DNA from: Hybos culiciformis | Lineage: Eukaryota > Arthropoda > Insecta > Diptera > Hybotidae | DNA: 64,000 nucleotides | Assembly (NCBI GenBank): GCA_964007475.1 | Contig: OZ023275.1 | Span: 28,773,619-28,837,618 of the forward strand | Reading direction: 5' to 3' | In this document: piece after piece, positions 53,301 through 64,000 of the stretch | Layout: each line of letters opens with the position of its first letter | How positions within the stretch are numbered: the stretch's first letter is position 1 | Notes under the pieces: model-generated | The model's input: only the letters and a program-made list of their open reading frames with translations | Databases searched by the model: none | What the model was told of the DNA's origin: nothing | Position numbers and translations under genes: made by a program

Positions 53301-56300
53301 ATATGTTTGTAAAAAATCATTTAAACAATTATTATTTTCCAAAAAACTCTGGAAAATAAACACCAATAATTATCTATATTTTTTTCCTTTTTTGTATTTC
53401 AGTTTGCAATCAAAGAACATCTATGCCAACAGCGTCCTGAATGTTCAGCGGTAAGTGTAACTTATTTTTTATATTTGCTTTGAACCGACATTCTGTTAGG
53501 TTAGGATTAAAGAAATCTTAAAAAATTAATGAAGGTACAAATAATGACAAAGGATGAAATAAAAAATAAACATTTTTTCTCTGTTTACTTTATCTTTTTA
53601 AGTGTTATTTTTTTATTTTTATTTTTTTAATTAAAGGTAATTTTTTTTTTTTTTAATTAAAAGTAACGTTAAATAAATTTTCATTTTTCCTTTTTATTTA
53701 CTACTTTATTTGGTTTTTTTATTTATTTTTTTTATTTCGTTTAAAATTTCAGCTAATTTTTTACTATACATATTAGGTATATATGTATTTTATACAATTT
53801 TTACATTAACTTTTTAATAATTATTAACGTCCATCGTCGTCATTCATTACGTTGAAGGTTCTTTATTTAACTAATTACAATTTTTACTCATTAGCATTAT
53901 ATTTATATGAAAAGCGCGACTTCATAAAAAGCTCACTATCTTATTATGTACTATAAAATTAATACTTTAGTTTTTAGTCCGTTTTCCATTAAAAACGGGC
54001 ACTTACATATTTATAACTATTAACTATGCTAAATCTCAGCCAAGCCAAATTTCTAGAATCTCCGCGGACAACGGAGTTATAGATAACCAGGGAAGTGTCG
54101 AAATGTTTTTCGTATAAAATTTATATTATTTTGATTTTTTTCGAAATTTATGAAAAGATTCTAATAAAAATCAGTATGTGAGAAGATGGATGTATATAAA
54201 ACGAAACCAAAAAAAAGGAAAGAAAGATTCATATTGTGTTGCAGGATTCGGACTGGGGGATGAAAATGGATAAAAATTGGTGAATGAGTAGACGTAGAGT
54301 AGATGTAGATTGAAAACAAGTTTAGAATGGATTGTGCCCAAGAATGCGAATGGGGAACTGAGAGTTGATTTCAATCATAATTGGTATCTGAATAGACAGC
54401 AGTTGTAGAAATAAAAAATAAAAATATTTTAAATTGAGCCGTCATGGTGTTGTGGTATTGCCATTATCCTGCGGCGTGTTCGGTCGTGGGTTCGATTCCC
54501 ACCTCGGACTGGAATTTGTGTCAATTTTTCAATTTGTCTCACTTGAATTAAGTGTTTGTGTTTTTTTTTTTTTTTAAAACTGGCTTCATAAAATACTCTA
54601 TATTTACATATATTCACGGTTTCATAAAATATTTTTTTTATTTGGTTACACATGATGTTTAATGACAGATCTTTTAAAAAAAATTTGTTTATGTGTTCCA
54701 AGAAAAAGAGTTGTGGTTTTGTTGCGGAATTTGAGAACAAAAAAAAAAAATTAAAATTTCAGGTTTAAAAATTAAGTAAAAGTATTGATTATTACATTTG
54801 TGCTATACTAAGAAAGTATTTTTATGATGATTTAATTAAATTTATATTGTTTAACTTTCATTACGATGATTTTGCTCTTTGATGAGACATATTTCATTTT
54901 ATTCAAATTATTGTGAATTATTAATTAAACTGTGGAAATTAAACAAAACTATACTTACTTATTAAATTTTTACCTAAATTAAATTTGAAATCATCTTTTG
55001 TAATTCGCTTTCGAATTTTATATTTATTATGTATTTAGTTATTAAATAGAAAGTTATTAAATGAGTTATCTTCTCTCTTATGATTTTTGTTTCAATAATA
55101 TTATACATTTTTCAATCCAAATTCTATCTATCATTAGTACATAATGAAGTAAAAGAAACCTAATTTAATGTACTTATGTAAGTTTACAATGTACAACAGA
55201 GTTTACAATTGTACCTATATACCATGTATATGTAACTCATAGGAACATAGATAGAGTATTTATTTATAAACATTTTCCAGAGTTAATCCAAAAATTTTCC
55301 CCAACTACGAATGAATTTGTATGTATGATGTATTTGAATTTCATATATTATTTGTTATATTCATGTGATGATTCAAATAGTGGGGTGTCAGCACGTCAAG
55401 CTGAGATAACGCCAATTGACTTAATGTCACAAAAATATACCATAAAAAGTCATTTAACGTTAGGACCATTTGTAAAAGGATGCATAAAGACAATTGATTT
55501 TATATCACATGTATTTTGAATTGGATTGAAGACGAATAAGACGTTTTGCTCATTAAAGTAATGAAAAAGGAAAAAAACTCTTAAGCATTGATACAAATCC
55601 TTTGATTTGGAATCGAAAAAATTAAATTTATTTCTCCAATTTAGGATTTCAATAGAGAATAAATATGCAGGTGTTTTTATACCATTTCGAATCAAAGATG
55701 CATTTAAACACTTTGTCTATAAAATGTACCAACTATTATGGATGTTCACGGGTTGCGATCCGATGTATGGAAGCCAAAGCTTTAGATATTGAAGTTACGG
55801 CTTTGTACACTTCTTTAAGAAGCTTAATAAAATTTAGAATAAAAGAGAAAAATGACCGCAGTTAAAAAAAAACAATTTTAATTACAAGACTTCAATCCGG
55901 CAACAAAAACAAGAACATAAAACCACTGAAAACATTTCTTTGATGCATTTTTTCTATAAAATTATAATAAGTGGACTCTTGGGATTTTTTTTTTTAAAAA
56001 AGAAAAGTAAATAATTTAAATAATAAATTATTTAATCAAAAGTTTTTTTATTTGCTTTGATAAACTATAGTCAAAAAACAAGTCATTAAAAATGTTGCAA
56101 CTGAATAAATAAACTAAGTTAGTAATAAAAAATATTTTTTTCTTATTTTTATTAATATTATTAATTTTTTTTTGATAACATTTTTATTGCTGATATTAAA
56201 TACATTGACTGCTTTCATTTTCTTAAAATAACCTATAAATTCTACATGGCATTGGGTTGAAAACGGATTTTAAGTATTGTAGGGATATTTAAGCGATATT

Positions 56301-59300
56301 CCGGCGAAAACATACCTTGTTTGCAGGACTATTGATAAAGTTTATACAAGACAGTCAATAAAGAATTTGTTGACGTTGGCTTTCGAAATCCTGGTGTTTA
56401 CAAAGCAGTATGAATGAGACCGTTGGTCAAAGGAAGAAGTCGTGAAAGAAAAGAGAACGAATTTCTTAAATATGATGTGTTATTGAATATCCCCTCAAAA
56501 ATAAAAAAAATTTAGCTAATTGATTTTTGTTCGAATTGGATTCAATGGCAGATTTTTCATTAGTTCTTTAATGCTTCAGATCTGATCGATGTTGGGCTTT
56601 TTCTAAAGTTCATCTAGAAATTTTTCTAGATACATTTACTTAGGCTATTTCCTTTATTTCCGGGACTAGTTCATCTAGAAGTTTTTCTAGATACATTTAC
56701 TTAGGCTATTTCCTTTATTTCCGGATCTAGTTCGTTTTATTTAACGCTTGTCTCTTGCTGATACGGCAGAATGTTACCAACTTTGGTTTTGTTTTGTTAT
56801 TTTCAAGATATCGCTTAAAATTATCCTATGTCCTACTCATCCGGCCCATTTTTCCTTAATATAGAATGATGGAAACCAATAGGCTATGTTTATTTAGTTG
56901 TGACAAACTTTATATTATTTAAAAACTCGAAACTAACTACAGTATCAAAGAGATCAAAAACATTAAATATTATTTATTTAAATAGAATTAACGAGGCAGA
57001 GCAGTGTAAATAAAAATATCAAAGAGATACAGAGTTGGTATTACCATAATACCTAATATTTTCTAGTATTGGTACATTAAATAATTATATGCACTATTGT
57101 AATATTTCGCAAAAAAAAAATACTTGGTATAATTTTAATTTTCTAAATTGTTACTGACCCTAAATAATTTTTATGTTTTTCTTTTGTATTGGTAAAACAT
57201 ACCTATATATTTTTTTTATAACAACGATGCTTAAGTTCATCATCAGGTTCTTTAATATGCCACCAATGATGAGGTTTTTTTTTTTTTTTACAAATTCATT
57301 TGATTTGAAGGCAAATAAGCTAGTACTGATATTATATATTTAAAAGTTCATAAAAATGAATTCATAAAAAATAATCTATTTTCTTTATTCTTTTTGTATC
57401 TTATTTTTTTTTTCCATGACTTAGTTTTACAACATATTGATATTTCAATAGACTCTTGGATGATTCGATAACAAACTACTTTTACTATTATATATATATA
57501 CCTACTTATAAAGAATAAAAAAAAAGAAAAAAACATAAATTTTTTAAAAGATTAGGTTGACATTTTATTTTAATTATGAAGAGATTTAATATAGTCGGTT
57601 TGCTTCTTTATTAGAGTGGGTCTATGTATAATGTATTTATAATTTATTTTTATTTATTTCTAAAAATAAATTTTCGTTTACTCCGCAATACAAACGAATA
57701 TACGTGTAAAATATTGAATTATTTAATTTATTTATTTAGTTATATTATTGCCGTAAAAACCATTAGAAGATTTAGTAAAGCTGTTTATAATAATCTTATT
57801 TTTATATATCTAATCGACATCTAAACTTAATATTTTATATACTGTAACCTCAAAATCTCATTCTTTTGTCGAGGTGAAAGTGAATGATATTGCGCATATT
57901 TTGGCATTCTAATAAATAAAATTAACTAAGAGGTTCATTAGTTATAAATAAGCGTTTTAGTGGGGGACGGACTGATTTACGGATGAACATTTATTGAAAA
58001 CGTACAGTCCTATTTAATTTTTGATGAAAACGGGTTAAAAATTATAAAGGATACGATTGGTTGTACCTTTAAAATCCTTAAACACAAAATCTTTATATAC
58101 AAAAACTTTAAGGAAAAATAAATCTTTAAGGACAATTAATTATTCTGTACTGAAATTTATAATCAAAAAGTTCGCGTCGAATTATCGCGAATATTTTTTT
58201 TTTCAATTTTAAATCTTTCGAAAAGTAATGATTTTCGTACTTCAATATTATGCGTTTAAAAATTTTGAAAATAAAGATTTTGATAATTACAACGATTTTG
58301 TGATTAAATAAGGCTTAAAAAAAGTAAGGATTTTGTACCTAAAAATTTTGATAATAAAGATATTGTCATACAAATGTGCACCAAACTCAAGGCTCTGAAT
58401 TTTTTCTTGTGTTAGAATCGATTTACCTATTCAATTGCATTATCCGTAAAAAAGTTCGAAATATTTAAATACTATTTCTTTCTCCAATATACGATATAAT
58501 ATAATATGGACCTTTTTTTTTGAATTGAACTATAAAATTACAACACATCCTAAAATAAAAATTGAGGGTACATAGTAATAATAATAAAAACTTCATTTGG
58601 AAGATCTGAATCAGCATCAAATTTAATTAACTATAGTTTTATAATTTTTTTTTATTTGTTAAAAATTTTCAAGTTATTATTCTTCTTTTCTTCTGCATAT
58701 TGAAAAATTAATTAATATGATTAATTTTTTTGAAAAGCCACATATACCTATTTTTATGTTGTAGGGAGTTCAATCCCAGTTTTGTTTTTTGTAATTCCGC
58801 AGTCAAGGGATTAGTAACAAAAGTTAGGAAGAAATAACTTTGGATGCTTCGAAATGTTTTAGGCAACACCACAAATGATAGTTTTATTTAATTTTTTTTT
58901 TCATTTATTGGCTGTCATTAAATTTTATTATATGTATTATAAATTACTGAATTTAACTTATTTTTAAATGTTTTAAGCGTTTTTTTAATTTTTTTTTTAT
59001 TAAACTTGAAAATATATTTCTGTTTTTTTTTTAAACAAAAAACTCGAAATCTCGGTATTAAAAATTGTATCCGCAATGTTAAACACCCTAGTTTTATATT
59101 GATAATTGATTGAAACGGAAGGTTTCAAAGAATTTTATGTTAATTTTTTTTTAAAAATAGTTGCTTTAGCTGCCTAATTTAAAACGAAATTAAATAAATG
59201 AATATTTGCTTTGTCTCATATAAAATAATTGGAGAAAGTTTCAAAATGAGAAAAAAAAAACAAATCTTGAATTTTATGATAGATTTTATGAGTTTTTAGC

Positions 59301-60677
59301 AAAACTAATTCATGTAATATTATATTGATATGAATATAGTTGTTATTATATCATTTTAACTCAATTAAAATTTGTCTAAATAAATATTTCAAGAACTTTA
59401 ATTGAAAAAAAAAAATAAATATGATATGATAGAAAGGAATAAAATATAGAAAGAATTAAAAACGCGGGTGGTTAACGTCTAATTACTTTTCCTCCCCGAT
59501 TTCTACGCAATATCTAGAGTCCCGAGTTCTAGAATCAGTTTATCATATCACTGTAGACTCCCCAAAGCCATCTATTCACATCTTTTTGAATTTATGTATA
59601 TCACAGAAACTAAATGAAATACTGTTTCCAGCACTGTTAAAACCAAGGATACTGAACTAAATTTCCTCATAATTTAGAAAATGAATTATGTTTTATTTTA
59701 CTCACAAATTTTATTATTTAGTCATCAAAATACAAGGAGTGATACCTTTTATACTTAAAAAAGTATGAAGTATAATTAAATAATAGAGTGTTAGTTAAAA
59801 AGAAATAATTAACAGTATATTTAAAGTTGCAAAAATCGTACTTTAAGATTCCTTAGGAGGATCGAGAACAATGAAGATAACAGAGCATTTCCATTTCCAA
59901 ATGCGCGAAATGACTCCAAAGCTCGTGAAACTAGCTAATGTCCAAAAATTAAAATTGTATCTTGTTTTTAGATTTTCTTTTAATAGCTACATGATGCATA
60001 ATATAAATAATGTTCATTTTATATAATTATATTTCATTCCAATCTTTATTAGAAAAAATTTCAATTTCATTCATATTTTTTTTCAAACAAATTGAATAGT
60101 TCTTTTTTATGGTTAACTTTTTCAATTAAATTATTTTTTTTTTTCAAAGAATTGCATACATTTTTCATTTTTCAATGAAAAAGGAATTTAAGATAGAAAG
60201 ACGCACAAAAAAAAGTAATTTAAATTAAGAAAGGTAAGCTAGATGCCTACATTGTAACAAGATGCAGTTTGATTTTAGAGTTTCATTCAATTAGTTATGA
60301 AGCGAAATTTTGTTGAATAAGTTTTATATGGTTAAAGTATCCAAAGTTCTAAAGAATAAAGAATAATTCAAATCTTTGCACCACAACTTTGTATGTTATT
60401 TGAATTTAATTTTTTATAAAATTATACATATATTATAATTTACTTTGAGTAAGCTTCATTTCAAGAGCTTTACCAATTGTGTCAGATAAAGTCAAATATA
60501 ATTAATAGTTCTGTAAGAATATATAAGATAGACGTCTATTATAAATGTAGTTAAAATTTTTTATTATTTCTTTTTAAATTAATTTTTTTATTCTCATTTT
60601 ATTTATTTTTCATTTTACAGAGTGGATGGTTACCATCCTATAAGTATAAAAATCTTTCTGATGCCTTATATCTTCTG
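47308..60677 (+). CDS. Secreted/membrane Cys-rich protein, Kallmann/Fend-like, first three exons (3' end outside window)
   Basis: Exons are 47308-47463 (52 codons), 53403-53450 (16 codons) and 60621-60677 (19 codons), all phase 0. Donors are GTATAC, GTAAGT and GTGAGT; acceptors end TTTCAG and TTTTACAG. The start ATG sits in CAAAATG, a good insect context. Exon 1 encodes a signal peptide (hydrophobic core LMGLITLFLSFV, cleavage probably after the AAA near residue 26), eight threonines encoded by a GCA/ACA microsatellite, and KKPIEFRIQQCKQGCLEK. Exon 2 adds FAIKEHLCQQRPECSA. The C-x3-C then C-x5-C spacing resembles the start of the Kallmann/anosmin Cys-rich box, whose next element would be C-x3-C, as in the CWNKC that opens the FN3 exon at 6538 on the other strand. 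Exon 3 starts SGWLPSYKYK. Intron 1 contains an assembly gap and a MITE. Exons 1 and 2 are well supported; exon 3 rests on splice sites and phase. Confidence 0.7.
48140..48673. mobile_element. Tourist/PIF-Harbinger-type MITE, 534 bp, TAA target duplication
   Basis: Both ends begin AGGCCGGTATTCAACTG followed by RAGATAAA, giving a 25-bp terminal inverted repeat with one mismatch. A TAA lies immediately outside each end (48137-48139 and 48674-48676), matching the TWA target duplication of PIF/Harbinger transposons. The interior carries many AAGATAAA/TTTATCTT words and a degenerate internal copy of the end (TTTATCTTCAGTTGGGAACC, near 48569). There is no transposase frame. It lies in intron 1 of the plus-strand gene. 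Confidence 0.9.
50118..50317. other. Assembly gap (200 Ns)
   Basis: Exactly 200 unresolved bases, a round number typical of a placeholder. The open frames across it are artefacts. The right edge abuts a GTCTGTCCG-containing repeat, a likely cause of the break. Order and orientation of sequence on either side depend on scaffolding. Confidence 0.98.
54439..54575 (+). mobile_element. tRNA-derived SINE, copy 2
   Basis: Head GTCATGGTGTTGTGG (A-box region, one change from consensus), exact B box GGTTCGATTCC, then CACCTCGGAC, a body with GGAATTTGTGTCAATT and CACTTGAATTAAGTG, and a terminal T run. It belongs to the same family as the minus-strand copy at 18225-18350. It is inserted in intron 2 of the plus-strand gene in the sense orientation. 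The minus-strand open frame at 54429-54740, with its RGGNRTHD stretch, is a shadow of the tRNA-like head. Confidence 0.88.
55665..55865 (+). pseudogene. Coding-like remnant, weak FLYWCH-type zinc-finger resemblance
   Basis: The plus-strand frame reads MQVFLYHFESKMHLNTLS, then IKCTNYYGCSRVAIRCM and ALDIEVTALYTS before ending at 55865. The C-x5-C-x-R arrangement after a hydrophobic N-terminal half faintly recalls FLYWCH fingers, but the tryptophan and histidines expected in that fold are missing. It lies inside intron 2 with no clear splice sites and is probably a decayed transposon or gene fragment. Confidence 0.2.
56607..56728. repeat. 61-bp tandem duplication
   Basis: Two head-to-tail copies start at 56607 and 56668 (AGTTCATCTAGAA at each start) and are nearly identical. 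Each contains the palindromic core TCTAGAAATTTTTCTAGA (G in place of an A in the second copy). The very low divergence indicates a recent duplication. Confidence 0.9.
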
Positions 60678-61325
60678 GTGAGTTTTCTATTAACTTTTTC
60701 CATATATGTATACCTAACTTTTTTTTTTTTTTTTTAAATAATAAAATCTTATTTATAATGTAATTTATAATCTAAGTATAAAAGCAAAATAATGTTCTAT
60801 ATAAAAAAAAGAATTATTTATTTTATTTATAATTCTTACAATATTTTTAGAATTTCAACTTTTTGATGACAAAATGCGTACATATACATAACTTACGATA
60901 GCAAAATTATAATAAATTATGTAGATTTAAATGTAAAAAAAAAAAAAAAAATATGAAGCTCTTTGAAAACATTATATTTATATAATCAATGATGTTTTTA
61001 TTTGCAAGCAAGACTGATTACTGGAATTTTCTACAAACAAAATTTTACACACAAAAAATTTACAAAATTACTTCCTAATATCTCCAAAAAAGTAACAAAA
61101 ATTGTTTTTTTACCTCGTTTTCATTAAGTGCAAGTCACTTTCTTGTCTGTTTGTCTGTCCAGGAAATTTTTCAATCAAATTATAGACCATTTTCCGACAA
61201 GCTACAGCTCTGAAACTTTAAATATAGCTCTGAACTCGATGACAATGCAATATTCTACAACTTTAATCATGATGTGAAAAGTTTCTTGTCTGCCCGAAAA
61301 ATTTTGCAATCAAATTTTTACAATC

Positions 61326-61616
61326 AAAAGTTTGCTCCATTTCATTTAAATTTAGTACATTAAAAGAGGACATAATTAAACACACAAAATTCGTAAGAAA
61401 AATTTTGTTGACCTCCTACCGAGCGCCCTCCTCAAGGAGATCACTTCAAAAGTTCGTCCGATTTCATTCAAATTTGACACATAAAAAGAGGACATGATTT
61501 AATACACAAATTTCGTATCTAAAAATTTATAGGCCTCCTACCCAGCGACCGCTCCTGGGAGAGGACTTCAAAAGTTCGTCCGATTCAATTTAAATTTGGT
61601 ACATAAAAGAGGAACA
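61326..61616. repeat. 122-bp tandem repeat, ~2.4 copies
   Basis: Units start at 61326, 61448 and 61570 with AAAAGTTYGYTCC-like sequence, giving a constant 122-bp period. Each contains ACATWAAAAGAGGA and, in the full copies, CCTCCTACC followed by GAGCGCCC- or AGCGACCG-type GC-rich sequence. Just upstream, TTTCTTGTCTG followed by TTTTYAATCAAATT-like sequence occurs twice (about 61139 and 61279). Downstream is GTAGCTAAGCACGGGTTGAC, then the large inverted repeat, so the whole 61.1-62.0 kb block may be one composite element. Confidence 0.85.
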
Positions 61617-61668
61617 AAAAATAAATCAGTCAGAGTCCGTAGCTAAGCACGGGTTGACTGTTAGTTGA

Positions 61669-62025
61669 CTTAAAAAAGAAAATAAATACTAAATAAAAAA
61701 GTTTTAAAAACCACGTTTTTTAATTCACTAAAAGGAAAAAAAAATAAAATTTATTCTCCGGCTCATTCAGAGGATTGTGGACACACACATACTTGAAACT
61801 GATTACAACCGTCTCTCTATAACTAGAAACGTGGGGCGCAGTTTTACAACACATTTATAGTATTACCTCAAAAATGTGCCCCACGTTTCTAGACTATTGT
61901 AATCAGTTTCAAGTATGTGTGTCCACAATCCTCTGAATGAGCCGGAGAAAAAATTTTATTTTCTTCTTTTTAGTCAATTAAAAAACGTGGCTTTCAAAAC
62001 TTTTTTATTTAGTATTTTTTTTAAG
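61669..62025. repeat. Long near-perfect inverted repeat (foldback element)
   Basis: The left arm (61669-61840) and right arm (61875-62025) are reverse complements around a loop of about 34 bases. The core of 55 bases, starting TTCTCCGGCTCATTCAGAGG and ending GAAACTGATTACAA, matches perfectly. The outer parts (ACTAAATAAAAAAGTTTT, CCACGTTTTTTAATT) and the inner part (CTAGAAACGTGGGGC) match with few changes; one insertion of about 10-12 bases is present in the left arm near 61810. Both ends abut TTAA. There is no coding capacity. It lies in an intron of the plus-strand gene, so the transcript could form a long hairpin. Confidence 0.92.
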
Positions 62026-64000
62026 GTGTAGAGGTATTGTAAATATATAGCACAGTTACCCCATATTTTATACATCAACCAAAAAATTACTATGTCTGCT
62101 GTGTATATTACTCCTTTGAAAGGATAAATCGTAAAAGAAAACATTGTTTTTTCAAATTCCTGTATTTTTTTTCCAAAATTAATTTTTAGCTAATGACATA
62201 GAATTAAATTTTTCCGCATTTATAAAAACATTTTGTACAAAGTTTTGTAATATAGTAAAAATTTGATAAAAGTAGTGTATAGAAATATACTATTTACACA
62301 TAAAAATGCAGAAATAAAAAAAAAATTAGTTTTGCTAATCATAACTCAATTCTTATAGATTTTGTTTGACAGTCATATTAACGATTCAATGAACCAAAAT
62401 CTTATGTCTGTGACTTAAACTTATTATAGAGCTTTATGCAAAAAAAACTTAAGTTCTTGGTGTCCTTGGTATATTGCCATTTTGGTATAATTGGTATATT
62501 TTAAACTTTGGACGTTTTCAATGAGGTTTTTGATCAATTTTAAATCTACAATTGAATAGTAATTTTTTTACGATTTAAGTAGAAAGTAAAAAATTATAAG
62601 TTTAAAAATTTTGAAATTTTGAAAGCCGTGATAAAAGACCATGTTAATAAATTTTAATAAAACATTATATCATTGAAACCATTTACTAATTAGCCAATAC
62701 AAATATGTAGTATATATTTATACTTTTGAAATTAACTCTATTGTCTTTTAAAAACAAATATATGAAAACAATACCAGTATTAAATTAATTAAAATTAAAA
62801 TTTTTTTATTTACAAATTTATCCTTTTCGTTTAATACTAATTTATTAAATTAATTATATGATTTTTGTTTGAAAGTACAATATTCTCGTTTAATTCAATT
62901 GTTTTTTTCGAAGAACCACCTGTGCTTATAAAAAATCAAATTATTTTGTTCAAGCTTTTCACGGATTCAATTACAAATTTTTCTTATTCAAAGAGGGCCT
63001 TTGTGCTTTGTTTATCTTTAATAAAAAAAAAAAAAAACTTCCTTTATAAGTTAAATATTGAGAAAAAAAATAGTTTTGAAAAGTACACTTTTTTTTTTTT
63101 GCAACTTTTTTAGTCTTTAGCTTTTGAACTTTCAAATATTATATTTTTGACACTTCCCCTCATCGTAACGAGATAAAATTTTCAAAGTGTAAAAATTATC
63201 TTCATTCAATTGGTATTATAGTAAGTTTCACCAATTTAATTAAGAATTTTGAAAAAATCGATGACAAAATTAAACTTGTCTTTAAATGTGAAAAATATTA
63301 ATTAAAAAATATTTGAAACATAGTTAATTGAAACATAGCGATTACTATTTATTTATATTTTTTTTGAATAAGATATCAATTTTATAGAGAACTATCTTTG
63401 ACCTGATATAAATTCGTAGAGTATAGTATGTATAGTATATATTTAATTTTTGAAAATAATGGATTATGATGTTACAGTTCACAAGCATTTTAGATAACAC
63501 TACAATTTTAGCTGAATTTTGGTTGAGAATTTTTTTTCTGCATATACTGATTTTTGATAAAACTATCTGTATTTGACCAATTTTTGTACTTCGTTTTGAG
63601 AAGAGAATGTGTTATTGATTTCAGCTATTTAGTTTTTACTAATCCGATTTAAAACTTTTTAAGATTCCGACTATTGTATTCATAATTTCATATCGTAATC
63701 TAGATTGGAAAATTCAGAAACTTTCTCGATGATCTTAACTTTATATATTTGAATGCATTATTTTCAATTAGATATTTAATTTTTTTATGAAGATAAAATA
63801 TCTGTGTATAGGAATATTGAGTGTAATTGATTCGTATATTTATCCACTTTCTTTCAATTTGAAATAAAATTCAATTATAAAATTCTTTTAAACATAAATT
63901 ATACATTAATTATTTTATTAAAATACAGATTTATTTAATTATAATCGTAAAATGATTGAATCGTATGATTAATTATATAAAATGAATTTATCCATTAATT

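Larger units (their letters stand above)
47464..53402 (+). other. Intron 1 of the plus-strand gene
   Basis: A 5.9-kb AT-rich intron. Apart from the MITE at 48140-48673 and the N gap, it contains a block at about 50320-50920 with TGTCCGTCAGTCTGTCCG, a GTCTGTCCG-type dispersed repeat. The minus-strand frame at 52938-53177 contains a TSKSA duplication but has no recognisable domain. Confidence 0.55.
53451..60620 (+). other. Intron 2 of the plus-strand gene
   Basis: A 7.2-kb AT-rich intron. It contains a block at about 53980-54330 that shares a short motif (AATCAGTATG-like, near 54170) with the repeat at 50.3-50.9 kb, the SINE at 54439-54575, a coding-like remnant at 55665-55865 and a 61-bp duplication at 56607-56728. 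No other exon was recognised between 53450 and 60621. Confidence 0.5.
60678..64000 (+). other. Start of intron 3 of the plus-strand gene
   Basis: Follows the GTGAGT donor at 60678. It includes the 122-bp tandem repeat and the long inverted repeat described separately. A minus-strand or plus-strand exon could not be recognised in the last 2 kb; the frame at 62865-63113 is low-complexity. Confidence 0.45.

Noticed and set aside
54429..54740. 103-residue minus-strand open frame with an RGGNRTHD stretch
   Set aside because: It is the reverse translation of the SINE's tRNA-like head and T-rich tail, not a protein gene.

Overview
This is a gene-poor, very AT-rich stretch of an animal nuclear genome, most likely an insect and perhaps a dipteran. 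The grounds are spliced genes with GT-AG introns, a PQBP1 orthologue, a Kallmann/Fend-type FN3 membrane protein, a jockey-like retrotransposon fragment, a tRNA-derived SINE and several MITE-like elements. There is no bacterial or organellar gene organisation. Species and order are inference only.

Left end (1-1842). The last two exons of an unidentified plus-strand gene end at 115. They converge on PQBP1, a spliceosome-associated WW-domain protein encoded by four exons on the minus strand (1842 down to 687). All its splice sites and phases can be read. A GC-rich imperfect foldback element (about 1926-2300) sits just upstream of its start codon.

Middle (about 2.3-47.3 kb). The only convincing gene is the 3' half of a minus-strand gene (7187 down to 5716). 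It encodes a small in-frame exon, a Cys-rich/FN3 exon, and a stalk, single membrane span and short tail. The rest is AT-rich DNA with mobile debris: a decayed jockey-like RT 3' end (8.4-9.0 kb), a SINE (18.2 kb), a cluster of tandem repeats and hairpins (20.9-22.2 kb), a candidate foldback MITE (28.1-28.7 kb), a TA-flanked mariner-like MITE (30.9-31.1 kb) and a 23-bp tandem repeat (36.5 kb).

Right end (47.3-64 kb). The first three exons of a plus-strand secreted or membrane protein gene are visible: a signal peptide with a C-x3-C motif, a C-x5-C exon and a 57-nt exon. Its large introns hold a 534-bp Tourist/Harbinger-type MITE with TAA target duplications, a 200-N assembly gap, a second SINE copy, a 61-bp duplication, a 122-bp tandem repeat and a long near-perfect inverted repeat (61.7-62.0 kb).

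The most interesting observation is that the plus-strand exons (N-terminal half) and the minus-strand exons (C-terminal half) complement each other in phase and cysteine pattern. They look either like two halves of one Kallmann/Fend-like gene separated by an inversion (real or an assembly error) or like two head-to-head paralogues that are each only partly visible.
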